Shown: one piece after another, positions 11,201 to 26,200 of the stretch
Layout: each line of letters begins with the position of its first letter
Position numbering within the stretch: the first letter of the stretch is position 1
DNA from: Oligoflexia bacterium
GTDB lineage: Bacteria; Bdellovibrionota; UBA1018
Assembly (NCBI GenBank): GCA_903935335.1
Contig: CAIZRG010000006.1
Coordinates: forward strand, 1-64,000
Reading direction: 5' to 3'
DNA: 64,000 bases
Made by a program: the position numbers and the translations under genes
The notes under the pieces: model-generated
The model's input: only the letters and a program-made list of their open reading frames with translations
The model's database searches: none
Told to the model about the DNA's origin: nothing

Positions 11201-14200
11201 TCCAGCCTGAATTTCTAAAGAATACTCTGTAGTCAAAGTCGTTGCAGCCTGCCAAAGCTGAGCATTGCTGCTCAACTGTAAAGCTCCTGTGAGAGAAATA
11301 GCATAGTTAGGAACCGAAGGGATCGCCTGAGATTTTGGAATCGCCATCGTGAGCACAGTGCTACCCGTTAAATTTAACGAATTAGCCACAATTGGACGAG
11401 TAAAAAGATAATTTCCTCCAGATAAAGTAATGTCTCCAACGGGGTTAGCTGTAAATCCAGGAAGAGTTCCAAACTCAAAACTCGATAAAGAGGTCGCATC
11501 AAAAGTGGAATTACTCGTATAGCTACCTGGGGCCCTGAGATTTCCTGTCCAAGACACAGTACTTGTATCATTGCTCGAGATATCCCCAGACATGACCAGA
11601 ACAGGTCCTGTTGGAGAAAAGGTCGCATTTCCTCGAACCTCAAGACTATCCAGAACAAGAGCAAGATTGAAGGTATTAAACGGGCTACTGGTTGCTCCAT
11701 AATTCCTCATATCTTGACCAGAATAAGGACTTATTGTTGTGAAGACATTCCCAGTATGAGAAGCAATCGGAAAATAATGATCATCTGTTAAGGTCGAAGT
11801 AGAATTTTCAGCGACATTAGGCTGAACAGAAAGTCCTGCAAGATGGCCTGTGTAAACCGGTGATGCTGCTCCAATACTTTCATTGAAATAAGTAGAACTG
11901 GACACAGAAAGAGTCGTTCCAGTTAAACCGTTAGCTACTGTCCCAGTTGGAATCATCATCTTCGTAAAGGTGGGATTTCCATTATTCGTATTTCCATTAT
12001 TATTAATAAGCAAATCTCCAAAAGTCTGAGCAGGGTTCTTCAGATAGATCGTTCCAGCAGCTCCTATTGCACTAGATCCTCCAAAAGCATTAATACTATT
12101 ATAGAGATTAGGGATTGTCATGGCACCTGTCAGTGAAGTGTAATAAACTGCAATTCTTCCTCCACCACCAGAAGCATTTCCTGACGTCCCTCCATTGGCC
12201 GTAATTACTCCAGAAGATGAAACTGAATTAATCGCTCCGGCATTGAGATAAACACTGCCTCCAGCTCCACCTGAATTACATCCCCCAGAACCATTCGCAG
12301 AGATCGCTCCGTTTCCTCCTCCGTTACCCAATAAAGTTGCTGTCCCTGTTCCTAAATTAATTCGGATAATTCCACCCCCAGAACAAACACCCCAACCTGG
12401 CCATCCACCCCCACTGGATCCTGACTCCCACGGATTGACAAAACTTCCATACACTTCATTTGGATAATGTCCACCAGAGACACCCCCTCTTCCTCCGTGT
12501 GATCCCCCAGCTGCGACATTGGTATCTCCGTTTGTATTGCCTACGTTCACATTGCCAAAACCTCTAAACTTAGAGTTACCAGCGACCGTATTGTTTCCAG
12601 AAGGAGGAGCATACCCTCTTCCGGTCGCACTAATATAAGAACTTGAATTACTATCAATCGTCAAACTTGCTGCTTGAATTTCTAAAGAATACTCAGTTGT
12701 TTGTGTAGTCGTGGCTTGCCAGAGCTGCCCTCCATTGATGAGCTGCAGGGATCCTGAAAGATTAATTGCATAATTTGGAGTTGGAATCGTTGAAGTAGAT
12801 TTTGGAATAGCCATGGTCACATTAGCACCATTAAGAACTAGGGAACCTGCAACAATTGGAGTTGAATAAGTATAAGTTCCTCCCACTAAAGTTAAAGCAC
12901 CTGTTTGAGGATAAGAATTGAAAGTAACACTCCCACCTAAAGCGTTGATACTCACTGAACTCATGGAGTTAGGAGTTGCTCCAAACTCAACACCTCCGCC
13001 ACCTGCGATATTTCCAGAAATATTGGCGGTCACTGTATCCCCGCTTGCAACATCCCCACTTAAAGCCCAGATCGGACCGGTTGCATAAATATTCGCATTA
13101 CCTCTCACTTCAAAATTATCGAGAATCAAGCCTACTTGATAGGGGTTTGTAGTGGATGCAACCGTAGTTAAATCAGATGCAGTACTGAGAACATTGGAAG
13201 TGTTGGAGTTAATTTTAAAATAATTATCATCCATCATTGTTGGCGTTGAATTTTCATTAGAATTAGGCCTGATCGAGTAACCCTGCAGGTAAGTTGTATT
13301 CGCGTACACTCCGGAACTGATTAACTCACTAAAAGCATTGGTAGCTGCAGTCAAAGAATTGGATGTTAATCCTGTGGAATTAGCATTTGAAGGAAAATTA
13401 ATTTTTGTATAATTCGGTGAGCCAATACTGATTCCTTGACTATTGTTATTAACAATCAAATCTCCATAAGTTTGGGATATTGTATTTTTTAAATAAACCG
13501 TCCCAGCACCTCCACCAATTCCACCTGTCCCACCAAAGGCTGTCACTTTAGAGAAAAAAGCAGTCGAAGGATAAATCAAGTTTCCTGTTGAACTTAAAGC
13601 CGTGTAGAAGATTGCAATTCTTCCCCCACCCCCTCCTCCGTTGGCACTGCCACCGTTGGCCTGGATGATCCCGTTACTTCCAGTTAAGGTTCCTGTGGCT
13701 GAGATCGACCCTGCGTTAAGATAAACACTACCGCCTGCGCCTCCCATATTATAGCCTGACCCAATTCCGTTAGCGACAATCGATCCGTTTCCAGAAGGAC
13801 CGTTTCCTACAAAGGTCGCAGGCCCCCCATTCAGATTGATTCGGATGATTCCACCGCCTGGCCCCCCGGTCCAACCTGGAGTCGTCGGTGAGCTCGACCC
13901 AGACTCCCAAGGATTGTAGAAGCTTCCATAAACTTCGTTAGCAGAATGCCCACCGTTTCCACCACCTCTTCCCCCGTGGGACCCACCGACTTGAGTATTG
14001 GCATCCCCTGCTCCACTATTAGCCACGTTTGGAACGTTCACATTACCAAAGGTCCTAAAATTGTAGTTTGGAGCAAGACCCGTTTGATATCCCTTCCCTG
14101 AAGCATTGATCTGAGAACTTCCGTCAATGGAAAGTCCACTTGCATTGATCTCTAAAGAATATTCAGTCGTCCCAGTACTCGTTTGCTGGTTGATGGTTGA

Positions 14201-17200
14201 GCTTGAAGCTAAAGAGATCGATCCACCCGTCGTAATAGCCCAGGATGGAGCTGGAGGAAAAGAAGTTGATTTAGGGGTAGATAAAGTCATCGTGCTATTG
14301 GTCAAGGAGATATTCCCGGTGCCCGTAATCCCTGTGGCTGTAAATGATGTGACGTTAGTCAAACTTAAAGAACCCACAGACATATTCCCAGGAGCTGAGA
14401 ATGAACCGCTAGAAAGCAAGAGAGCACCGTTTGTAGGCGAATTACCCAAAACAAACGATCCATTTTGAGCATTGATACTGACAGTATTAGCAGGAGAAAA
14501 CTCAAAACTAGAAGAGCCGGTCGCAAAAAGTCCACTCACAACGGCCGTTACGGTGTCTCCACTTGCGTAGTCTCCTCCTTGAGACAACACAGGGCCATCA
14601 AAATTCACATAAGCATTGTTTCTCAGCTCTAATCCATCTAGAATCAATCCGACCCTAAAAGTATTGCCGGTTGAAGCATAACCTGTCATTCCAGAGCCTG
14701 TTGTTAAAACATTAGCAGTATGAGAAAGAATCGGAAAGAAGTGGTCATCTGACAAGGTGGGTGTTGTATTTTCTGCAATGTTGGGTTGAACTGAGTACCC
14801 TTGTAAGTAGCCCGTATAACCATAGTTGGATTCATTAAAATATCCAGCCCGAGTCAATGTTGTATCAGAAAAGGCTGTGGGAGTTGCATTCGAAGGCATC
14901 ACAATTCGAGTGTAATTCAGATTCGATGAAGAAGGTGTTCCCACTCCAGATCCACCATTATTAATAATTAAATCTCCACGAGTTTGAACCCCAGTTTGGA
15001 ATAAATAAACCGTACCTGCAGCTCCAGACTGAGTACTTCCAGCCCCCCCATAAGCAGTAATACTCGCAAGAGCATTGACGGGTGTAGCAAAATTTCCAGC
15101 AAAACTAGTATAGTATACAGCAACCCGGCCCCCACCGCCTCCAATTTGAGGAGCACTGACGTTCGCATTTCCATTGGCTGAAAGAACTCCAGTCGTCCCA
15201 GTCAGGGTTCCTGCCCTAAGATAAAGGCTACCTCCAGCTCCAGGAGGATGAGCACCTCCGTTTGAGTTAGCAGCATTAGCAGAAATCGTTCCATTCACAG
15301 TAGCAGTTCCAGTCCCTAAATTAATTCGGATAATCCCTCCTCCATTCGTAGGAGTAGTTCCTGAATAATAAGATCCGCTAGAGCCAGACTCCCAAGGATT
15401 GACAATACTTCCATAAACTTCATTGGAAACATGGGCAGAACTCACTCCCCCACCTCGACCCCCATGGCTTCCTCCAGCTTGGGCACTTGTATTCGTCAAA
15501 ATATTTTGAATATCTACGTTCCCAAAAGATCTAAAATAATTAAGAGATCCTGACGTGTTAGGAACATACCCTCTTCCATCAGCACTAATTTTAGAAGTCG
15601 TATCGACAGTTAAACTACCAGCACTCATCTCTAAGGAGTACTCAGCAAGCAAAGTAGTAGGCTCTTGATAAATCGTAGAAGAATTTAAAACCTGAATCTG
15701 ACCTCCGATATTCATTCCGGTATTTGAAACAGGAGGGATAGCCGTAGATTTTAATTTCTTAATAGTCAAACTCGTTGCATTATTCACTGCAAGATTACCA
15801 GAAACACTTAATGTAGTAATGTTTCCCAATTTAACTGTAGAAGCACTCAAACTGACAGAGCCAGTACTGGCTGTAATACTGGAGTTTGAAGTAATACTGG
15901 TAGGATCATAAGTTAAGTTCGAGGCTGTTAACGATCCTACTGCCAGGAGACCATCAAGCGTGGTATAAGTTCCATTATTGAATGTGACAGATCCATTGGA
16001 GTTAAACCGATTAAACGTAATTGTTCCATAAACAGTGGTGTTTGATGAATTTTTGGTAGTTGCATCCCCAGTAAAAACACCGAGTGGGCTTACAGTAGTG
16101 CCATATTCCACTCCACCTGTCCCAATTAAAGTCCCTGCCATGACTGCAGACGTTGCATCATTGCTGGTCACATCCCCACTTTTTGCCCAAATGGTGCCTG
16201 TGGTATAGACATTTGACCTGCCTCTAATTTCAAAATTATCAAGCACTAAAGAAACCTTAAAAGAGTTCCCAGCTGCAGCTCCACTTGTCAGCATTCCGGA
16301 ACTGGTCGTTAAAACGTTACTATCATGAGAAATAATTTTAAATAAAGTATCATCCGTAATGGTTTGAGTCGAGTTTTCTGCTGTATTCGGCTGAACATAA
16401 AAGCCCTGTAGATTTCCTGTGAAAACAGAAGACGCTCCCCCAATGCTTTCATTGAAATAACTCGCTTTATTTAAAGTCGTATCCGTTAAGCTTGAAGAAG
16501 TGGAAACTGAAGGCATCACGATCTTGGTATAGTTAAGGCCACCAAAAGCGGTATCTACACTATTGTTGTTAATGATTAAGTCTCCGTAGGTCTGAGCTGA
16601 AGTATTTTTTAAATAAACAGTTCCTGCAGCTCCCACTGTAGCTGGTGCTGCAGCTGTCCCAGTTCCTCCGTAAGCAGTCACACTTGAGGGGAGAGTCGTA
16701 TTATAAACAAAGTTACCTGTCGTCGGTAATGAAGTATAGTAAAGAGCCACTCGACCCCCACCACCGCCATAACCACTGGATCCATTGCCTCCATTGGCAG
16801 AGATCGTCCCCGTAGTTCCTGAAATTGTTCCTGTGTTGATGTAGATGCTTCCACCTGCACCTCCACCTGCACTGGTTGCAGCAGCACCATTAGCAGAAAT
16901 AACTCCATTTAAAGCAGCACTTCCAGTTCCTAAATTAATCCGGATAATTCCACCCCCATTGGCTGGAGTAATCCCTACATTTTTTCCACCACTGGAGCCA
17001 GACTCCCAAGGATTGATGAGACTGCCATAGACTTCACTGGGAGCATTGGTACCTGTGTATCCACCACGACCCCCATGGCTACCTCCAGCAGCTGCCACTC
17101 CACCGGTTGCTGCGTTCACATTCTTGACGTCAGAATTTCCAAAGGACCTAAAATAATCCGTCGTTCCGCTGGATAAAAATCCTGCTCCATCAGCCACAAT

Positions 17201-20200
17201 GGAGGAAGTAGAATCTATGCTGAGTCCTGCCGCTGAAATTTCAAGTGATTTTTCAGTGGTTAAAGTGGTAGCAGCTTGAATCAGCTTTGAGCTTGAGGCT
17301 AAAATTAAGTTTCCACCGAGATTAATCGAAAGAGTCCCCTTTGTTTTACCCAAAGTGACAGTAGAACTAGAGAGCTGCAAAGCTCCAGCAGCACCACTTG
17401 CAGTGATTGAACTGACCGTAGCTGTCGTGCCCGTCAGAACAACTCCATTTGTGGTTGCAGTAATATCTTGAGCAGTAATATTGGTATTAGTTGCTGAAAG
17501 CCGACTCACGGTCAGGGCACTACTAAAAGTAAATGTTCCATTTTGAAGACTCAGACTTGCTCCTGATAAGGTTAAAGGAATATTAATGGAATTACCTAAA
17601 GACTGACCGTTAATGGAGATGGTTCCTGTATTTTGAAAATCTAAGCCTGCAGGCAGATTTGCCATCGCTAAGGTTGCATTGCCAGGACCTGAGAGAAGAT
17701 CTCCGTTATAAACTAAGATTTTAGCAGAAGTGTTAATAATGGGTAATCCAGAGATCTGAAGATGATCTAAGGCTAAGATGGGAAGAGTCATGTTCTGAGC
17801 TGGAACTGAAGGAGTCGCATGAGCCAACATCGTGCTTCCGGTAGGAACTGTATAATTTGTTCCATCCCAAGAGACGATGGAATAAATATAATTATCTCCT
17901 TCTGTTGCTGTCGCATTGACTGCAATATTAGGATCAATCGACCAACCCAAATACGGAGTTTTTGTCGACAAATAAGTATCCGCCATAAGAGCTGACGCCA
18001 TTTGAATCGTGGTGTTGGTCATATTAATGGGATTGGATGCTACCCAGGTAGGAATGGATGTAGCTGCTCGAGTATTATTTGAATTTGAATTATTATTAAT
18101 AACTAGATCGCCGTAAGTTTTAGACTGACTTTGTAAAAAGACGGTCCCTGCGGCTGCACCTCGATAAGCGGCATTCCCAATCCCTCCAGAGGCTGTGACT
18201 GAAGCAACCGTAGAAGTAGGATAAGAGAAGTTTCCACTGAGCGTCGTATAATAAAGAGCAACGCGGCCACCTCCTCCACCAATACAGTTACCTGTAGTTC
18301 CTCCCCCGTTGGCATCAATCGTACCCGTCCCAGTAATGGTACTTGCAGTAATCCAGACACTCCCTCCTGAACCGCTCGCATTATTACAAGCCAGGACAGA
18401 GCCTCCACCGGCTGCTGTAATTTTCCCGTTATTCGTTAAAGCCCCCCCTGAAGTAATTGTAATCTTGAGCTGCCCACCCCCTGCACCGCTACTCCCCACA
18501 CCCGATGCAGCACTGGAGCCCAAATCAGTAGGTTGCATGATGCTTCCATAAGCATAAGCGGGGAAATGAGTCACATCATAAGTTCCACCCTCACCCCCAT
18601 AAGAACCTCCTGAGATTGTATTGGTGTTTGAAGCTTGGTTGGAAGCATCGATATTGCCTTGAACACGAAATTTATTAGCTGTGACCTGAGGATAGCCTTT
18701 TCCACTCACATCAATCTTACTCGTTGAATCAATATTGATGGAATTGGCACTGAAGGTTAAACCATAAGCTTGAGTACTGGTCGTAGCAGAATGAGTGAGG
18801 ATCGCACTATTTTGTAAGGTAATCGTATTAAAAACGAAACTACTGGCACAGTTGGCTCCCGATAAAGCCGAGCCAAGGGAATTCATGGTCAAAGTTCCGC
18901 TATCCACCAAAATGCTTTTATTTTGATAGCTTGAGATATTACTACAATCAATGGTCACTCCCGCTAAATTGGTAAACGCTTGAAACGTCACACTCGCTGT
19001 GCTTGAAAAAGGCTGTCCTACTAAAGAGCCAGAGACGACGGCAACGTCATTGGCAGTTGTACTGGACTGCAATAACTGGTAGTAAGTTCCATTCCCATTA
19101 TCCGTGAGAGTCCCTAAAAGAGTCCCTTTCGTCGTGGATAATGCTAGACCCGAACCTGCCCCAATAGCCACGCCTCCTACAGGGATTAAGGTTCCATTAG
19201 CATCCTTTGCAGTCAGAAAGATCGTTGAGGTTGAAGTTCCTGTCGGAGCAATTGTTGTTGGAACTGCTGAGATCACTGAATTGGTAATGGACATCCCTCC
19301 ATAAAAAGCCAGCGTAGGCTGAGAATAAAGAGCCAGGGAATCTACAGTCACACTAATAACCGCTGTCACTCCTGTTGTTGTGGTAGGAGCTTGAATCACC
19401 TGAACATAGGTTCCATCCCCATTATCAGTAACTGACCCCAACATTTTTCCAGCTGAAGGGGTAATCACAATATTACTGCCCCCTCCTGCAATTAAGTTGG
19501 ATGCAGAATCTTTCACACTCACTTTAATCGTAGCAGTAGAAACTCCATCACCAGGAATCGGAGTGACTCCTAAGACTGCTACCGTTGATTGAGCTGGGTC
19601 AGGACCTAAACCTCCATTGGTGAAGTAAACTGTGGTTGTTTTTGGAACAGTAACCCCATTGACTGTTGCACTAACCTTAGCTGTTGATGCACTCAGCGGT
19701 GACAAGAGTGCTCGTTGATAGGTTCCATCTCCGTTATCTTGAGTGGCTCCTGTCCAAGTTCCTGCCGTAGCGTTAATCACCACTGGAAGATTAGCTGAAG
19801 TCGTCAGACGATTTTGATTAGCATCTTTCAAAGCCAGAGTAATCACGGAGAAGGAAAATCCATCGGGAGGAACACTCCCAGGAGAGGCTAAGATCACCGA
19901 GTTTGCCAAGACAGGAACCCCAGCAGAGAATGTCAAGGTACCTGAGTTATTCAGAGGTACCCCCCCAACCCGAGCTGTCAGTGTACTCACACCCGCAAGC
20001 AAAGTTGCCTGCACCGTTTGTGTGTAAGTCCCATTCCCCACATCTTGAACAGACCCAATTAAGGTTCCAATCGAAGAACTAATCGTGACTGTTTGACCCC
20101 CTTGGCTCACTTGATTGCCTAGACTATCTTTTAAAGTCACTGTAATCAGAGCCGTACTCGTGCTATCCGCTGGAACCGGATTGGGTGATGCCGTAACCGT

Positions 20201-23200
20201 TGAAGTGGCTAAACTAATTGAGCCAGCAACCAGACTAATCGAAGCTGCAGAACTGGTCAAAGAATTGCCCCCCACAGTTGCAGAAATACTGATTGGATTA
20301 GTCGTCACGCTCGTTGGAGCCCGTAAAACCTGCGTATAAGTTCCATTTCCAAAATCTTGGACACTCCCCACTAAAGTTCCTGCATTTTTTGAAAAGGCAA
20401 CTGTTTGTCCTCCGGCAGGAATCACGTTTCCATAAGCATCTTTTGCGGTTACAGTCAGTGTCACGACACTGGATCCATCCGCAGATAAGCTTGGAGATGA
20501 AGAAGTCACTGTACTTTGAGAAAGGCTAACCACACTATTGGTAGGGATAATCCCTGTTTCATTAAATGAAACAACTTGACCACTGACACTCACAATCGTT
20601 GCTGTCAAAGAATTTGCAGTACCGACTGTACCCAAATCAAAGTTCACCTGAGCGACACCCGAAGCATCCGTAGTCACTAAGGCTGTATTGGAAGATGAAT
20701 TAATATGACCATTGCCTGAAGTAATATCAAACCTCACCAAGATCCCTGAAGCAGGAGTTCCAGGACCCGAATAATTCACTTGAACTTTAAGAGGCAGAGG
20801 TAAGGTCGATCCAATGGCAGCAGGAGATTGATTATTCCCTGAAAGGATTGTAATCAAAGTTCCGCTTTGGTTAACCACCGTTTCTGTAAAAGTAGCAGAT
20901 AAAGAATTATAACTTGCAGAAATGGAATAAGATCCAGCCGCTGAACCTGTGGTGAAGTTCGTCTGAGCTATCCCTGAACTATCAGTGGAGGCTGAGTCAC
21001 TACTAAAAGTACCCCCAGTTCCAGAACTCACTCCAAAGTTAATCAGTGCGTTTGGCACGGGTTGATTATTATTGAGAAGCTGAACCTTAAGAGCATTGCT
21101 TAAAGTCGTGTTAGGAGCACCACTTTGCATGTTGCCACCTATAATACTTAAAACATAACCCGGGTTTTGAGAGGTCAAATTAAAAGTGACTGTCGTCTGA
21201 GGATTATAAGAAGCTGTAATCACTGTTGATCCAGGGTTTGAACCTGCCGTAAATACAACCTGAGCATATCCATCCGAACCCGTTGTTGCTGATCCTGAGC
21301 TGAAGGTCCCTGAAACACCACTTTGTATGGTATAGTTAATCGTTTGACCTGCAGAAGGATTTCCAGTATTTGTCAAAAAAACACGAAGTGGAGCTGAAAC
21401 ACCATCCGTACTAATCGTTTGATTATTCCCAGAAGCGATAGCTAGAGAATAAGAACTGGAAGAAACAGTTAAATTAAAATCAGCATAGACATTTAAGTAA
21501 GTAGCACGAACAACAGCCGTCCCTGATGTTATTCCTGCGGTAAAATTAACTTGAGCATATCCATTTGCATCTGTTGTGACAGAAGGCAGTGACAGAGTTC
21601 CGGTTACACCACTGGATTGAACCCCAAAAGCCACTGTTTGATTAACTGCTGGAGCATTATCATAAAGCAATTGAACAATCAATGGATTAGTAAATTGAGT
21701 TGATGTAAAAGCTGTTTGGCTATTACCAGAAACAACAGAAAGAACGGCTCCTTGACCCACAACTGAAAGATGAAAATCAACACTTAGTCCCTGTACAGAA
21801 GCTCTCACCACTGTTGAACCGGTTGTACTGGCTGACGTGTAATTGACTTGGGCATATCCATTGGAATCCGTTGTGGCCGTGCTTGAACTCAAACTTCCTG
21901 CTGGACCACTGAATACTGAAAATGTAACCGTTTGCCCTTGAGCAGGACTGCCGTCATGGGTCAATAAAACCTTCAAAGGTGCTGCGTAAGCTATAGATAC
22001 AGCAGCGCTTTGGACATCACCACCCGCTTTAGCTAAAACATAGCCCTGGTTTTGAGCGGTAAGATTAAAATCGACGTACTGAGTCCCATATGCAGCCCTC
22101 ACCACCATGGCTCCAGGTGTTGTTGCTGCTGTCACATTAACTTGAGCAAAACCTGAACTATCGGTAGTGACTGATGTAGAACTCAAAGTTCCAACCAGAC
22201 TTCCATAAAAAGTAAATAAAACAGGAGTATTAGCTAAAGGTAATTGATTGTTCGTCAGCTGAACAATTAATGGATTAGCAAAGGCTTGCGTTGCAGGGGT
22301 TGATTGACCATTTCCAGAGAGAATACTGAGTAACACCCCTTGATTTTGAACTGTTAAATGAAATAAAGTAGTCGCTGTACTGGAAGAAACCTGAGCAGAA
22401 GCTTGTACAATGGCTGCTCCTGAGGTTGAACCCGCTGTAAAATTCACCTGAGCAAAACCATTGGCATCTGTCGTTGCTGAAGCACTACTGAAAGTGCCAG
22501 AAACACTTCCACTTTGAACTGAGAAATTCACCGTCCCATTAGCCACAGCTTGTCCGTTATTGGTCAATAAGACTGTTAAGGGAAGTGCAAATCCTGTTGT
22601 CACCTTGGCTGTTTGATTATCCCCAGCCACACTACTTAACACCACTCCTTGTCCTACAATCGTAAGGTTAAAATCAACATAGGTCGTTCCATTATAACTT
22701 GCTCTCACTACACTGGGTCCTGCTGTGCTTCCTGCAATGAAGCTGAGTTGAGCATTCCCACTTGAATCAGTCGTTGCAGTAGCTGTAGAAGGACTGAAGC
22801 TGCCTGTCTGACCACTAAAAACCGTGTAACTTACATCTGCCCCTGAAACAGGCACCCCATTGTTCAGCAAAAGAACTTTCAAAGGGGTAGCAAAGGACTG
22901 AGAGACCACAGCGATTTGATTGTCTCCAGAAGCTTTACTCAAAACTTGGCCGGCCCCTGTAATCGTTAAATTAAAATTCGTAGTCATCCCGCGAGCACTG
23001 GCTTGAATCACGTTCGTTCCTACAGTAGAGCCTGCTGTAAAACTCACTTGAGCATTTCCGTTAGAGTCAGTCGTTGCAGAAGCTGATGAGAATGTCCCGC
23101 CCATTCCAGTGGTTGTAATTTGAAAACTAACCGTTTCGTTGGCAGCAGGTAACCCATTGTTGAGTAATTGAACCGTGAGCGGAGAAGAAAATACGGTTGA

Positions 23201-26200
23201 TAACGCAGCTGTTTGATTATTTCCAGCCACGGCGCTGATCATATAACCTTGACCCATTGAGGTTAAATTGAAATTGACGGTTAGACCTTGAGTAGCCGCT
23301 TGAATGACAGTAGAACCCACCGTACTTCCTGCTGTGTAATTCACTTGAGCATATCCATTGGAATCGGTTGTGACCGTGTTTGAACTCAACGTCCCTGCTG
23401 GACCGCTCAGAACTGAAAACGTGACAGTCTCTCCGGCTGCTGCTTGACCATTATTATTCACTAAAACTCTCAGGGGCGCTGCATAGGCTGTGGATACAAC
23501 AGCACTTTGAACATCTCCTCCCGCTTTCGTTAACACATAGCCCTGATTTTGAACTGTTAAATTAAAATCCACTGACTGCGTACTATAAGCAGCCCTCACC
23601 ACGAGTGGCCCTGTGCTGACTCCTGCTGTCGCATTGACTTGAGCAAACCCTGAGCTATCTGTACTCACTTGAGCAGCACTGACTGATCCACTGCCACTAT
23701 AAACGGTAAATGTGACAGACTGATTCGCGTAAGGTAATTGATTATTCGTCAATTGAACCATAAGAGGATTAGCAAATGCATGCGTTGCAGGGGTGGATTG
23801 CCCTCCACCAGAAAGAATACCGAGTTGTATCCCTGCATCTTGAATCGTCAAATGAAACAGAGTACTCACCGTGCTACTCCCCACTTGAGCAGAAGCTTGA
23901 ATCACACTGGATCCTGAGGTCGAACCTGCTGTAAAACTCACTTGAGCAAAACCATTAGCATCCGTCGTAGGTGAAGCATTCATGAAAGTTCCAGAAACAC
24001 TTCCACTTTGAACTGAAAAGTTCACCGTTGTATTAGCCACAGCTTGTCCGTTATTGGTCAATAAAACTTTTAAGGGAAGTGCAAATCCTGTTGTCACCTT
24101 GGCTGTTTGATTATCCCCAGCCACACTACTTAACACCGCTCCTTGCCCTACAATAGTCAGATTAAAATCAACACTGGTCGTTCCATTATAGCTTGCTCTC
24201 ACTACACTGGGTCCTGCTGTGCTTCCTGCAATAAAACTAAGTTGAGCATTCCCATTTGAATCGGTTGTGGCAGTAGCCGTAGAAGGGCTGAAGCTACCTG
24301 TCTGACCGCTATAAACGGTGTAACTTACATTTGCTCCTGAAATTGGGGCCCCATTGTTGAGCAAAAGCACTTTTAACGGAGCACTAAATCCTGTAGAGAC
24401 GACTGCGATTTGATTATCTCCAGCAGCCTTACTCAAAACTTGACCCGCACTTTGAATTGTTAAATTAAAATTCGTAGTCATCCCGTAAGCACTGGCTTGA
24501 ATTACGTTCGCTCCTGGGGTCGAGCCTGCTGTAAAACTCACTTGAGCGTTTCCGTTAGAATCAGTTGTTGCAGAAGCAGATGAGAATACCCCTCCCATTC
24601 CACTCGTTGTGATTTGAAAACTCACTGTTTCGTTTGCAGCAGGTAATCCATCTTTCAGTAAAAGAACCGTGAGTGGAGATGGAAATACTGCCGATACCGT
24701 AGCCGTCTGATTATTCCCAGCCACAGCGCTGATCACATAACCTTGACCCACCGAGGTTAAATTGAAATTAACTGTTAAGCCTCGAGTAGAAGCTTGAATA
24801 ACAGTGGAACCCACCGTACTGCCTGCTGTGTAATTCACCTGAGAATATCCATTGGAATCGGTTGTGACCGTGCTTGAACTCAACGTCCCTGCTGGACCAC
24901 TCAGAACTGAAAACGTGACAGTCTCTCCAGCTGCTGCTTGACCATTATTATTCACTAAAACTCTCAGGGGCGCTGCATAGGCTGTGGATACAGCTGCACT
25001 TTGGACATCTCCTCCCGCTTTCGTTAAAACATAGCCCTGATTTTGAACTGTTAAATTAAAATCTACTGACTGCGTACTATATGCAGCTCTTACCACGAGT
25101 GCTCCTGTGCTGGCCCCTGCTGTCGCATTGACTTGAGCAAACCCTGAGCTATCTGTACTCACTTGAGCAGAACTGACTGATCCACTTCCACTATAAACGG
25201 TGAATGTGACAGACTGATTCGTGTAAGGCAATTGATTATTCGTCAATTGAACTATAAGAGGATTAGCAAATGTATGCGTTGCAGGAGTGGATTGCCCTCC
25301 ACCAGAAAGAATACCGAGCTGTATCCCTGCATCTTGAATCGTCAAATGAAACAGAGTACTCAGCGAGCTACTCCCCACTTGAGCAGAAGCTTGAATCACA
25401 CTGGATCCTGAGGTCGAACCTGCTGTAAAACTCACTTGAGCATATCCATTTGTATCTGTGGTTGCTGAGGCACTCCCGAAAGTTCCAGAAACACTTCCAC
25501 TTTGAACTGAAAAGTTCACTGTTGTATTAGCTACAGCTTGTCCGTTATTGGTCAATAAAACTTTTAAGGGAAGTGCAAATCCTGTTGTCACCTTGGCTGT
25601 TTGATTATCCCCAGCCACACTGCTTAACACCGCTCCTTGCCCCACAATCGTAAGATTAAAGTCAACACTGGTCGTTCCATTATAGCTTGCTCTCACTACA
25701 CTGGGCCCTGCTGTGCTTCCTGCAATGAAGTTGAGTTGAGCATTCCCATTTGAATCTGTCGTTGCAGTGGCTATAGAAGGACTAAAACTTCCTGTTTGAC
25801 CGCTATAAACGGTGTAACTTACGTCTGCTCCTGAAATCGGAACCCCATTATTGAGTAAAAGCACTTTTAACGGAGCACTAAATCCTGTAGAAACGACTGC
25901 GATTTGATTGTCTCCAGCAGCCTTACTTAAAACTTGACCCGCACCTGTAACCGTTAGATTAAAATTTGTAGTTACCCCGCGAGCACTGGCTTGAATCACG
26001 TTTGTTCCTGGGGTCGAGCCTGCCGTAAAATTCACTTGAGCGTGTCCATTAGAATCAGTCGTTGCAGAAGCAGATGAGAATACCCCTCCCATTCCACTCG
26101 TTGTGATTTGAAAACTCACTGTTTCGTTTGCAGCAGGTAAACCATCTTTGAGCAAAAGAACCGTGAGTGGAGATGAAAATGCTGCAGATACCGTAGCCGT

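Noticed and set aside
8214..14468. Long plus-strand reading frames (for example 8214-8576 and 14127-14468) inside the giant gene
   Set aside because: They are antisense to repeated Gly/Ser/Thr-rich coding DNA, have repetitive Pro/Val-rich compositions and no ribosome-binding sites. They are shadows of the repeats.
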